Below are positions 30,165-38,337 of a stretch of DNA of 64,000 bases, piece by piece. This DNA is from an uncultured Carboxylicivirga sp. Its GTDB lineage: Bacteria; Bacteroidota; Bacteroidia; Bacteroidales; Marinilabiliaceae. Made by a program: the position numbers and the translations under genes. Below the pieces are notes generated by a model. That model worked only from the letters and a program-made list of their open reading frames with translations. It did no database searches and was not told the DNA's origin. Where the stretch lies: positions 744,001 through 808,000 of the forward strand of contig NZ_OY771430.1 in NCBI RefSeq assembly GCF_963674565.1, written 5' to 3'. Numbering within the stretch: position 1 is the stretch's first letter; every line of letters starts with the position of its first letter.

Positions 30165-30486
30165 TATAATTGAAAAACTAAATCTGAAGGTTATTGCCGG
30201 TGCAGAAGGCTTGCAAAATGAAGTGACAGGAGGCTACACTTCAGATTTGTTAAGCGATGTAATGGGAAATGCAGATGAAGGTCAGGTTTGGATTACCCTG
30301 CAAACACATCGCAATGTGATGGCTGTGGCGTCGCTAAAAGAAGTGGCTGCCGTTATTATCGTCAAAGGATTGGAAGCAGAGGAAAGCACCATCAGTCAAA
30401 GTAATGATGAAGGGATTCCTTTGTTAAGTTCCGATTTGGAAACATTTGAATTGTCGGGCCAACTATATCAGTTATTGCATCCGTAA
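30151..30486 (+). CDS. DRTGG-domain protein (second)
   Basis: 111 residues from the ATG at 30151, which follows an AAAGGAGC site and overlaps the hydrogenase gene by 14 nt; a farther upstream start at 30091 would add an unrelated basic tail. Begins MKVTDIIEKLNLKVIAGAEG with GGYTSDLLSDVMGNADEGQV. Paralogue of the protein at 28003, so the operon carries two versions of this ligand-binding module. Function unknown. Confidence 0.78.
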   Translation: MKVTDIIEKLNLKVIAGAEGLQNEVTGGYTSDLLSDVMGNADEGQVWITLQTHRNVMAVASLKEVAAVIIVKGLEAEESTISQSNDEGIPLLSSDLETFELSGQLYQLLHP

Positions 30487-30487
30487 A

Positions 30488-31231
30488 ATGAATCTTTTCA
30501 AAGCTGATCTACATATTCATACGGTCCTTTCTCCATGCGGAAGTCTGGAAATGAGTCCGAAAGTAATTGTTGAACGAGCTTTAGAAAAGGGTTTAGATAT
30601 TATTGGTATTACAGATCATAATTCAACACAGCAGTGTGAAGTAGTTGTGAATCTGGCCAATAAAAAAGGCTTGGCTGTGCTTTGTGGAGCAGAAGTCACC
30701 ACCAAAGAAGAAGTACATTGCCTTACGTTCTTTGAAACTTTTGAAAAACTTGAAACTTTTCAGCAGTATCTCAATCAGCATCTTCCGGATATTCCAAATG
30801 ATACTGATATGTTTGGACACCAGGTTTGGGTTGACGAAGATGAGAATATACTGGGTGAAGAAAGTCGTTTGTTGATGAGTGCCATTGATCAGAGTATAGA
30901 AGAGGTGGAAGCAAAGGTCAGAAGTCTCGATGGTTTGTTTATTCCTGCACATGTTGATCGGGGGCGGTTCAGTCTATATAGCCAGTTGGGTTTTATGCCT
31001 TTTGATTTAAACCCGGATGCTGTGGGTATGACTTTCAGAGCTAACATGGATGAAATGATTAAAAGTCATCCGGAATTAAAAAAGCTTACTATACTTCGAT
31101 CATCAGATGCACATTTTCCTGAGGCAATCGGATCCTATTACTCTGTATTGGAAATGGAGCAATGTAATTTCAGTGAAATTCGGTTGGCCCTTCATCAAAA
31201 GGATGGTAGAAAAGTAAAGGAATTGGTATGA
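30488..31231 (+). CDS. PHP-domain phosphoesterase
   Basis: 247 residues from the ATG at 30488, one base after the previous stop. PHP metal ligands are seen in DLHIHTVLSPCG, GITDHNST, AHVDRGRF and SSDAHFPE. Related proteins hydrolyse nucleotide or histidinol phosphates; several stand-alone ones act as 3',5'-nucleotide phosphatases. It lies inside the sensor operon and overlaps the next gene by 4 nt, so it may destroy a phosphorylated signal, but the substrate is not deducible. Confidence 0.82.
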   Translation: MNLFKADLHIHTVLSPCGSLEMSPKVIVERALEKGLDIIGITDHNSTQQCEVVVNLANKKGLAVLCGAEVTTKEEVHCLTFFETFEKLETFQQYLNQHLPDIPNDTDMFGHQVWVDEDENILGEESRLLMSAIDQSIEEVEAKVRSLDGLFIPAHVDRGRFSLYSQLGFMPFDLNPDAVGMTFRANMDEMIKSHPELKKLTILRSSDAHFPEAIGSYYSVLEMEQCNFSEIRLALHQKDGRKVKELV

Positions 31232-31770
31232 GAGATCTTTCGATGCATATCACCGATATCGTTCAAAACTCGGTACGAGCGAAGGCTAAACTTATTCAGC
31301 TTACGATTGAAGAAAAAGTTGAGTGGTTGGTTTTTACTATTGAGGATGATGGTACTGGCATGGATACTGAAACGGTGAAAAAAGTAACGGATCCGTTTTA
31401 TACTTCACGTACAACCCGCAAAGTAGGATTAGGATTACCCCTTTTTAAGCAAAATGCAGAACTAACAGGTGGCACTCTGGAGATATATTCTCAAATAGGA
31501 AAAGGTACAACTGTAAAGGCTGATTTTGGAAAGGACCATATCGATCGTCCACCAATGGGTGATTTAAAATCAACAGTGGCTATGCTAATCACCGGCAATC
31601 CTGAGGTTGATATGGTATTCACCTATCGAACAAAGGATAATGAGTTTAGATTGGATAGCAGAGAGGTTAAGGAAGCGTTGGATGGAATGGATATCAGAAT
31701 GCCTCAGGTGACAAGTTTTTTGAAAGAAATGATTGATGAAAATTTAAAAGAGATAAAAGCAGACTTATAA
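31228..31770 (+). CDS. HATPase-domain protein, histidine-kinase-like
   Basis: 180 residues. GHKL ATPase with MHITDIVQNSVRAKAKLIQL (N box), EDDGTGMDTETV (G1) and TRKVGLGLPLFKQNAELTGG (G2); this resembles the ATPase half of histidine kinases and has no dimerisation/His domain. A C-terminal tail (about 110-180) of unknown fold follows. Together with the 138-residue HATPase it makes two lone kinases in one operon. Last gene of the overlapping six-gene set. Confidence 0.83.
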   Translation: MRDLSMHITDIVQNSVRAKAKLIQLTIEEKVEWLVFTIEDDGTGMDTETVKKVTDPFYTSRTTRKVGLGLPLFKQNAELTGGTLEIYSQIGKGTTVKADFGKDHIDRPPMGDLKSTVAMLITGNPEVDMVFTYRTKDNEFRLDSREVKEALDGMDIRMPQVTSFLKEMIDENLKEIKADL

Positions 31771-31771
31771 A

Positions 31772-31809
31772 GTGTACTTGTTGAGGCTAATGAGTTAAAG
31801 CAAGTACAC
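31772..31809 (+). other. Inverted repeat before the main hydrogenase operon
   Basis: Perfect 9-bp arms GTGTACTTG (31772-31780) and CAAGTACAC (31801-31809) around a 20-nt loop, with no T tract. It could be an operator or a leader hairpin between the sensor operon and the HydDBA genes. Confidence 0.45.
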
Positions 31810-31850
31810 ATCAGCTAAACAAAAATGTGTAATAATTATATCCAATTGCT

Positions 31851-32258
31851 ATGACTAAAGTGAAATCCCTTGCCGACCTTCGGAAAATGAAGGAAGAATT
31901 GGCAAACAAAGTCCAGCTGAGAGAAAAGAGCGATCATCCTGATAAAATCGTTCAGGTGAAGGTTTCGATGGCTACTTGTGGAATTGCCTCAGGTGCCAAA
32001 GAAGTGATGAACCATATTATTGAAGAGCTGGACAGACAGGCAATAGATGCAGTGGTAACCCAGACCGGCTGCATGGGTTATTGCTATGCCGAGCCAACCA
32101 TTGAAGTTACCTTACCCAGCTCCAATCCCGTTGTGTTTGGGTATGTAGATTTTAAAAAAGCCAATGAAATAATTGCAAAGTACATCATTAGAGGTGAGTT
32201 GGTTGATGGCATCATCCCCGTAAATTACGAAACAGTTAACGATAAAAAGAACGACTAG
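31851..32258 (+). CDS. Thioredoxin-like [2Fe-2S] protein of the hydrogenase operon
   Basis: 135 residues with VSMATCGIASGAKEVM and TGCMGYCYAEP, the Cys pattern of the [2Fe-2S] thioredoxin fold with an altered first pair (one Cys plus Ser/Gly). It precedes hydB by 10 nt. Small proteins of this kind (called HydD in some acetogen clusters) accompany HydABC; their role is unresolved. Acts presumably in the cytoplasm as an accessory electron carrier. Confidence 0.78.
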   Translation: MTKVKSLADLRKMKEELANKVQLREKSDHPDKIVQVKVSMATCGIASGAKEVMNHIIEELDRQAIDAVVTQTGCMGYCYAEPTIEVTLPSSNPVVFGYVDFKKANEIIAKYIIRGELVDGIIPVNYETVNDKKND

Positions 32259-32268
32259 GTATAACGCT

Positions 32269-34062
32269 ATGGCAAAATATAAAAATCATGTTCTTGTGTG
32301 TGGCGGTACAGGATGTCGCGCATCGCAAGGAGAAGAGATTGTACAAAACCTGAATCGTATCCTTGAAGAGAATGGTCTCGAGCAGGAAGTTCAGGTGGTA
32401 AGAACAGGATGTTTTGGTTTCTGTGAAAAAGGTCCTGTGGTAAAAATGGTTCCTGATAACACTTTTTATGTGCAGGTTAGCCCAAAAGACGCTGAAGAGA
32501 TTGTTAAGGAACATTTGGTTAAAGGTCGTCAGGTTGAAAGACTTTTATATATCGATCCGGAAACAAAAAAACATGTTTCAGAATCGAAAAACATGGGCTT
32601 CTATAAAAAGCAGATTCGAATTGCCTTACGAAACTGTGGATTTATTAACCCTGAAAATATAGATGAATATATTGCCCGCGATGGGTATGCTTCATTAGGT
32701 AAGGCTCTGACTGAGATGAAACCCGAAGAAGTAATCAAAACTATTATTGATTCCGGATTACGCGGTCGCGGTGGAGGTGGATTCCCTACCGGATTAAAAT
32801 GGGATATTACCCGCAAAGTAGAATCCGATCAGAAATACGTTGTATGTAATGCCGACGAAGGTGATCCGGGAGCCTTTATGGATCGTTCCATTCTGGAAGG
32901 TGATCCGCATTCAGTTTTGGAGGCAATGGCTATTAATGCCTATTGCACTGGGGCCGATAAAGGTCTGATTTATATCCGGGCAGAGTATCCGCTTGCTATT
33001 AAGCGTTTGAAAATTGCCATTGAACAGGCTCGTGAATATGGTTTGTTGGGTAGTGATATTTTTGGTACCGGTTTTAACTTTGATGTTGAATTACGCTTTG
33101 GTGCTGGTGCTTTTGTTTGTGGTGAAGAAACTTCGTTGATTCACTCCATGGAAGGATTACGAGGAGAACCTACAGTAAAACCTCCTTTCCCTTCAGAGAG
33201 TGGTTACAAAGGCAAACCGACCAACGTAAATAATGTTGAGACGTACGCAAACATTCCGGTTATCCTGATGAAAGGTGCTGAATGGTTTAGTAGTATCGGA
33301 ACCGAGAAAAGTAAAGGAACTAAGGTGTTTGCCCTGGCAGGAAAGGTAAATAACGTTGGTTTGATTGAAGTGCCGATGGGTACCACCCTTCGTGAAGTAA
33401 TTTTTGATATCGGTGGAGGTATCAAAGACGGTAAGAAATTTAAAGCTGTTCAAACAGGTGGACCATCGGGTGGATGTTTAACCGATAAACACCTTGATAT
33501 ACCTATTGATTACGATAACCTGCTGGCCAGTGGATCAATGATGGGATCAGGTGGTATGATTGTGATGGATGAAAGCGATTGTATGGTATCAATGGCTAAG
33601 TTTTATCTTGATTTTACTGTTGAAGAATCATGTGGTAAGTGCGCTCCATGTAGAATCGGTAACAAGCGTTTGTACGAAATGCTTCATAAAATTACCGAAG
33701 GAAAAGGTACAGAGGCCGACCTTGATAACCTGCGCAATTTAAGTAATGTTATTAAAGATACTTCGCTTTGTGGTTTGGGGCAAACCTCTCCAAATCCGGT
33801 TTTATCAACCATGGAAAATTTCTGGGATGAATATATCGCACACGTGAAAAACGATAACTGTCCGGCCGGTCAGTGTAAAGCGTTAATGCAATATGTTATT
33901 GACGAAGAAAAATGTGTGGGTTGTACTTTATGCTCACGTGTTTGTCCGGTTGACGCCATTGCAGGTGAGAAAAAAGCACCGCATGTGATCAATCCAACAA
34001 CATGTATTAAGTGTGGAGCGTGTTATGAAAAATGTAAGTTCGGAGCGATCAGCATCCAGTAA
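32269..34062 (+). CDS. hydB: Electron-bifurcating hydrogenase subunit HydB
   Basis: 597 residues, full HydB layout. N-terminal thioredoxin-like [2Fe-2S] (Cys11, 16, 48, 52), NADH/FMN domain with GRGGGGFPTGLKW and CNADEGDPGAFMDR, SLBB region, [4Fe-4S] with CGKCAPCRIG and CGLGQ, and a C-terminal 2[4Fe-4S] ferredoxin domain (CVGCTLCSRVCP, CIKCGACYEKC). In characterised HydABC this subunit carries the flavin that couples ferredoxin, NADH and H2. Next gene is 36 nt away. Confidence 0.93.
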   Translation: MAKYKNHVLVCGGTGCRASQGEEIVQNLNRILEENGLEQEVQVVRTGCFGFCEKGPVVKMVPDNTFYVQVSPKDAEEIVKEHLVKGRQVERLLYIDPETKKHVSESKNMGFYKKQIRIALRNCGFINPENIDEYIARDGYASLGKALTEMKPEEVIKTIIDSGLRGRGGGGFPTGLKWDITRKVESDQKYVVCNADEGDPGAFMDRSILEGDPHSVLEAMAINAYCTGADKGLIYIRAEYPLAIKRLKIAIEQAREYGLLGSDIFGTGFNFDVELRFGAGAFVCGEETSLIHSMEGLRGEPTVKPPFPSESGYKGKPTNVNNVETYANIPVILMKGAEWFSSIGTEKSKGTKVFALAGKVNNVGLIEVPMGTTLREVIFDIGGGIKDGKKFKAVQTGGPSGGCLTDKHLDIPIDYDNLLASGSMMGSGGMIVMDESDCMVSMAKFYLDFTVEESCGKCAPCRIGNKRLYEMLHKITEGKGTEADLDNLRNLSNVIKDTSLCGLGQTSPNPVLSTMENFWDEYIAHVKNDNCPAGQCKALMQYVIDEEKCVGCTLCSRVCPVDAIAGEKKAPHVINPTTCIKCGACYEKCKFGAISIQ

Positions 34063-34098
34063 TTTACAGTAGTATTTTTGAACAGAAAAAGATAAGAA

Positions 34099-35865
34099 AT
34101 GGATATCGTTCAATTAACCATAGATAATAAAAAGGTAGTCGTTGAAAAAGGTACTACCATCTTAGAAGCGGCAAAGACAATCGGGGTAGATATACCTTCG
34201 CTTTGCTATATGAAGTTGGAAGACACCAACTTTGAGAATAAGCCCGGCGGATGTCGTGTATGCGTTGTTGAGGTAGAAGGTCGTCGTAACCTTGCACCAG
34301 CTTGTAAAACCGAGTGCTCTGAAGGTATGACAGTTAATACTCACTCGGTGAGAGTGGTTAACGCGCGTCGCACTGTTATGGAGTTGATTCTTTCAGATCA
34401 CCCATTTGAATGTTTGGTATGTGCCAAATCGGGTGATTGTGAATTACAGAGTCTGGCTCAAAAACTGGGTATTCGTGAGATAAAATATACCGGAGCCAAG
34501 AGTACTTACAAAGGTGATGAATCGCCGGCTATTATCCGTGATATGGATAAGTGTATTATGTGTCGCCGTTGCGAAACAGCATGTAATGATGTACAGACTG
34601 TAGGGGTTCTTTCCGCTATTAACCGAGGCTTTGAATCAGTGGTTGCACCAGCCTTCGAAATGGATCTTGATCACTCAACCTGTACCTTCTGTGGGCAGTG
34701 TGTGGCAGTTTGTCCTACTGGTGCATTAACCGAACGCGATAGCTCATCCAAAGTGATGGATGCGATTGTAAATCCAACCAAAACTGTAATAGTTCAGACG
34801 GCTCCGGCTGTCAGAGCTGCACTGGGTGAAGAATTTGGAATGGAACCCGGTACATCTGTAACAGGTAAGATGGTTTCAGCTTTACGCAAACTTGGTTTCG
34901 ATTATGTATTTGATACTGATTTTGCTGCCGACCTTACCATTATGGAAGAAGGTACTGAATTATTAGATCGCTTAAGCAAACATCTGGCAGGAGATAAGGA
35001 TGTTAAATTGCCAATTCTTACTTCCTGTTGTCCTGGATGGGTAAACTTCTTTGAGCATCAGTTCCCTGAAATGATTGACATTCCTTCAACAGCCAAATCA
35101 CCTCAGCAGATGTTTGGTGCAATTGCCAAAACGTATTTTGCTGATCAGTTAAAACAGAAGCGTGAAGATGTTGTGGTTGTTTCTGTAATGCCATGTCTGG
35201 CAAAGAAATATGAATGTTCACGCGAGGAGTTTGCCGTAAATGGTGATCCGGATGTGAATATTTCCATTTCTACCCGTGAGTTGGCTCAGATGATACGCAA
35301 TGCCAACCTTAATTTTGAGGCTTTGGATGATGAAGATTTTGATAAGCCATTGGGTGAATCAACAGGTGCAGCCGTGATATTTGGTACAACCGGAGGAGTG
35401 ATAGAAGCAGCTGTTCGTACAGCTTACGAGGTGCATACTAAAAAGCCTTTGGAACGACTTGATTTTGAAGAGTTGCGGGGTATGGAAGGTATTCGTTCTG
35501 CAACCATCGATTTCGATGGACTACCTATTAATATTGGTATTGCTCACGGCTTAGGCAATGCGCGTAAATTACTCGAAGACATTAAAGCCGGTAAATCAGA
35601 GTTTCATGCAATTGAAATAATGGCTTGTCCCGGTGGTTGCATTGGTGGCGGTGGTCAGCCTTATCATCATGGCAATGTTGACATCTTGAAGAAGCGTCAG
35701 CGTGCTATATACGAAGAGGACAAAGGCAAAGTATTGCGTAAATCACATGAGAATCCGTTTATACAAAAACTGTATGCCGAGTTCCTGGGTGAACCATGCG
35801 GAAATAAGTCTCATGAGTTGTTGCATACGCATTATTACGATAAGAAAAAGAAGATTGAAATCTGA
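34099..35865 (+). CDS. hydA: [FeFe]-hydrogenase catalytic subunit HydA (second copy)
   Basis: 588 residues with the same modular order as the first copy: [2Fe-2S] (Cys36, 52, 55, 69), His/Cys [4Fe-4S] (His101, Cys105, 108, 114), two [4Fe-4S] (Cys152-162, 195-205). H-cluster motifs are canonical: TSCCPGW (Cys310, Cys311), MPCLAKKYE (Cys366), EIMACPGGCIGGGG. It lies between hydB and hydC and is probably the H2-producing core of an electron-bifurcating complex. Confidence 0.95.
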   Translation: MDIVQLTIDNKKVVVEKGTTILEAAKTIGVDIPSLCYMKLEDTNFENKPGGCRVCVVEVEGRRNLAPACKTECSEGMTVNTHSVRVVNARRTVMELILSDHPFECLVCAKSGDCELQSLAQKLGIREIKYTGAKSTYKGDESPAIIRDMDKCIMCRRCETACNDVQTVGVLSAINRGFESVVAPAFEMDLDHSTCTFCGQCVAVCPTGALTERDSSSKVMDAIVNPTKTVIVQTAPAVRAALGEEFGMEPGTSVTGKMVSALRKLGFDYVFDTDFAADLTIMEEGTELLDRLSKHLAGDKDVKLPILTSCCPGWVNFFEHQFPEMIDIPSTAKSPQQMFGAIAKTYFADQLKQKREDVVVVSVMPCLAKKYECSREEFAVNGDPDVNISISTRELAQMIRNANLNFEALDDEDFDKPLGESTGAAVIFGTTGGVIEAAVRTAYEVHTKKPLERLDFEELRGMEGIRSATIDFDGLPINIGIAHGLGNARKLLEDIKAGKSEFHAIEIMACPGGCIGGGGQPYHHGNVDILKKRQRAIYEEDKGKVLRKSHENPFIQKLYAEFLGEPCGNKSHELLHTHYYDKKKKIEI

Positions 35866-35867
35866 TT

Positions 35868-35915
35868 AGTATCAAGATGAAAGTATCGAGATTCATAATC
35901 GTCTTGATACTTTTT
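35868..35915 (+). terminator. Hairpin with T run between hydA and hydC
   Basis: Perfect 10-bp arms AGTATCAAGA (35868-35877) and TCTTGATACT (35902-35911) with a 24-nt loop, then TTTTT. It starts 3 nt after the hydA stop. Being inside a complex-encoding operon, it probably terminates only part of the transcripts or marks a processing point; hydC starts 26 nt later. Confidence 0.6.
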
Positions 35916-35940
35916 ATCTTATGTCTTAAAAAATAATAAA

Positions 35941-36417
35941 ATGGCAAATATAAAATTACCCGCTGCAAAAGTAGATGAATTAAAAGAGGTATGTAAGAAG
36001 TTCGATAACGATGGTGGCGAACTGATTAATGTGCTTCATGCAGCACAGGAAATGTTTGGCTATCTGCCTGCTGAGGTTCAGGAACTGGTTGCCGAAGAAT
36101 TAAATGTTTCAGTGGCACATGTTTATGGTGTCGTCACTTTTTACTCTTTCTTTTCAATGATACCTAAAGGACAGCATCCTATTTCCATTTGTATGGGAAC
36201 AGCATGTTATGTGCGTGGTGCTGAGAAGGTTTTGGATGAGTTTAAAAAACATCTGAACGTAAAAGTGGGAGAGACAACCGATGACGGCAAATTCTCTATC
36301 AGCTGCCTGCGTTGCGTAGGTGCCTGTGGATTGGCACCAGTGGTTACTGTAGGTGAACGCGTTTATGGACGAGTGGCTCCCGAAGATGTAAAAGGTATTA
36401 TTGAAGAATATTTGTAA
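35941..36417 (+). CDS. hydC: Electron-bifurcating hydrogenase subunit HydC
   Basis: 158 residues, NuoE family: helical N-terminus with AQEMFGYLPAEVQELVAEEL, the VAHVYGVVTFYSFFS segment, and [2Fe-2S] cysteines in CMGTACYVRG and RCVGACGLAP. It completes HydABC. Here hydC is last, unlike many clusters where it comes first. Its separation by a hairpin could tune stoichiometry. Confidence 0.9.
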   Translation: MANIKLPAAKVDELKEVCKKFDNDGGELINVLHAAQEMFGYLPAEVQELVAEELNVSVAHVYGVVTFYSFFSMIPKGQHPISICMGTACYVRGAEKVLDEFKKHLNVKVGETTDDGKFSISCLRCVGACGLAPVVTVGERVYGRVAPEDVKGIIEEYL

Positions 36418-36522
36418 ACAGATTGACAGCCAGTAGTCAGAAGATATTAGTTTTAAATATACTAGAATTTATTACTGATTACATTTGAATTCAGGCTGTT
36501 ATAATACTAGAAAATATAATTC

Positions 36523-36550
36523 GCCGCTTCATTAATCAGGAGCGGCTTAT
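36523..36550 (+). terminator. Terminator after hydC
   Basis: GCCGCT (36523-36528) pairs with AGCGGC (36541-36546), 12-nt loop, then a T-rich run TTATTTA. Moderate strength. Confidence 0.55.
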
Positions 36551-36603
36551 TTATGAAATATTGTTTGTTAAATTCAAAAATTAAAATTCTAACCCTTATC
36601 ATA

Positions 36604-38292
36604 ATGAAGTATGTTTTAATTGTATGTGCTCTATTATTAGGGCAATTGGTTGTTTCTCAAAATCATTTTCTACAACCAAGTTCACCATTTATTTATCCTA
36701 ATGGAAGGGTAAGTGACGCTTATTTTGATATTGATTTGTATATGCCAAATGCATGGGAAATTAATCCTAAAAATATTTATGGATTCTATGGATTTTATTA
36801 TAATAAAAATGGAGATAAAGTTCCTGGATTTATTAAATATTCAGGATCAGAAACAAAATTAAAAGTTATAAATTCTGGTGAATATCTTAATGGAAAAACT
36901 TTGATTGCAGGGAAAACGTGTCAGGGATTTCTTACCCCTTATGATTCGGTTGCTGTATTGAATGATTTGGTTTTTAATAAAGTTACTATATCTAAAAAAT
37001 TAAAAGAACCGCAATTTGCTCAATTTATAGGTTTAGTGAATGGATATGAGTTTTTTCAGCATGTTAGAACAACCAAGGATGCAAGGTGGATTTCATATAT
37101 TCTGAAAAATGTTAAAACAAAAGAACAAATAACGTTACCCAATGAAGATGAGGAGCTAAGGAGTGCTTTAAGCATGTTTTATACTTTAGCTCCAGAGCTT
37201 GAAAAGATGATTGGGACTAAAGGATTTAAAACTGAGAATATAATAGAGATATATACTTATTTGAAATATAAGGAATACTATAATAATGATATTATAGTTT
37301 ACTTAAATTTTGGATTAAATGAAGTTCAAGACACAACTGAAGCCGTTTATTATTTGAAGGTCAAGTCAATTAATACCACAGTAACTGAGTTAGAGTATTA
37401 TAGTTTGGATGATAAGTTAGTGATGGATGCATTTTATTCTTCATTATTTTTTAAAACGAAACATGGAAGATGCACATATTATTACCCTAACGGAAATATA
37501 AGAAAAGAAGTAGGTTATAAAGATGGACGAATTAAATGTGTGGAAAAATTGTACTATGAAGATGGTAAGCCTTATATGGATATACTAAATTTTCCGTCTT
37601 CTTATCGCTCTGAATTGGAGAATATTATAGTAGCTGATAATTTTAAAACAAAAATTGATCGCTTTATTAATAAGATTGAATCAACTTCAAATGATGCATG
37701 GAATGATGGATGTGAAGTGATGTATTATAAGGTGTACGATGAGTTGGGTAATAGTGTTTTGGATAAAGATGGAAATGCTATGATACAATGGCATGATTCT
37801 ATCAGTAATAGGCTTTATACATATAAAATTAATAAATACATGTTAGAAGAAGCTTCCTATACAGAAGATGGAAAGACTATTTATCAGTTCTCAAATAATC
37901 CTGTAAAACTAAGAGATTACAAAATCAATAATGGAAATTTTAGTAATTTATTTAGTTATCCTGCTACATGGCAAGCTAAAAAATTAAATGGATTTTGTGT
38001 GATAAGAATAATTATTAGTGAAGAAGGAGTAGTTGATAATATTCAGATTGATAGAATATTGAGGAATGAAGATAAAGATGCATTGACTGGTTTTCTGGAA
38101 AAGTTATTAAGTAGTGCCTCGTGGCGTGAAGCAAAATTAGGTAAGACTAGCGTTGTAGGAGAATATGTTTTAATGATAAATTTCGCGGAGTCTGGTTCCA
38201 TACTATCATCTGGTAGATACAATAATATGGGCGATATAATGATGATGAATATGCAGATGCAAAGCATGCCTAAATTCACACCAAGATTTTAA
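36604..38292 (+). CDS. Secreted protein of unknown function with a TonB C-terminal-like end
   Basis: 562 residues from the ATG at 36604, which gives a clean signal peptide (MKYVLIVCALLLGQLVVSQ); the ATG at 36553 would put 17 extra residues before it. No catalytic family is recognised. Near residues 290-330 there is a MORN-like segment, HGRCTYYYPNGNIRKEVGYK. The last 90 residues (YPATWQAKKLNGFCVIRIII onward) resemble the TonB C-terminal fold seen in Bacteroidota envelope proteins. Codon use is more AT-rich than in neighbours. It is monocistronic between two terminators. Confidence 0.6.
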   Translation: MKYVLIVCALLLGQLVVSQNHFLQPSSPFIYPNGRVSDAYFDIDLYMPNAWEINPKNIYGFYGFYYNKNGDKVPGFIKYSGSETKLKVINSGEYLNGKTLIAGKTCQGFLTPYDSVAVLNDLVFNKVTISKKLKEPQFAQFIGLVNGYEFFQHVRTTKDARWISYILKNVKTKEQITLPNEDEELRSALSMFYTLAPELEKMIGTKGFKTENIIEIYTYLKYKEYYNNDIIVYLNFGLNEVQDTTEAVYYLKVKSINTTVTELEYYSLDDKLVMDAFYSSLFFKTKHGRCTYYYPNGNIRKEVGYKDGRIKCVEKLYYEDGKPYMDILNFPSSYRSELENIIVADNFKTKIDRFINKIESTSNDAWNDGCEVMYYKVYDELGNSVLDKDGNAMIQWHDSISNRLYTYKINKYMLEEASYTEDGKTIYQFSNNPVKLRDYKINNGNFSNLFSYPATWQAKKLNGFCVIRIIISEEGVVDNIQIDRILRNEDKDALTGFLEKLLSSASWREAKLGKTSVVGEYVLMINFAESGSILSSGRYNNMGDIMMMNMQMQSMPKFTPRF

Positions 38293-38304
38293 TGTAAAAT
38301 TCAT

Positions 38305-38336
38305 AAGCCGCTTTCTAAAATCAGAAGGTGGCTTTT
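38305..38336. terminator. Bidirectional terminator
   Basis: A 12-bp stem with G-U pairs, AAGCCGCTTTCT (38305-38316) with AGAAGGTGGCTT (38323-38334), AAAATC loop. T-rich on the plus strand, and A-rich before it serves the convergent minus-strand regulator ending at 38338. Confidence 0.7.
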
Positions 38337-38337
38337 A

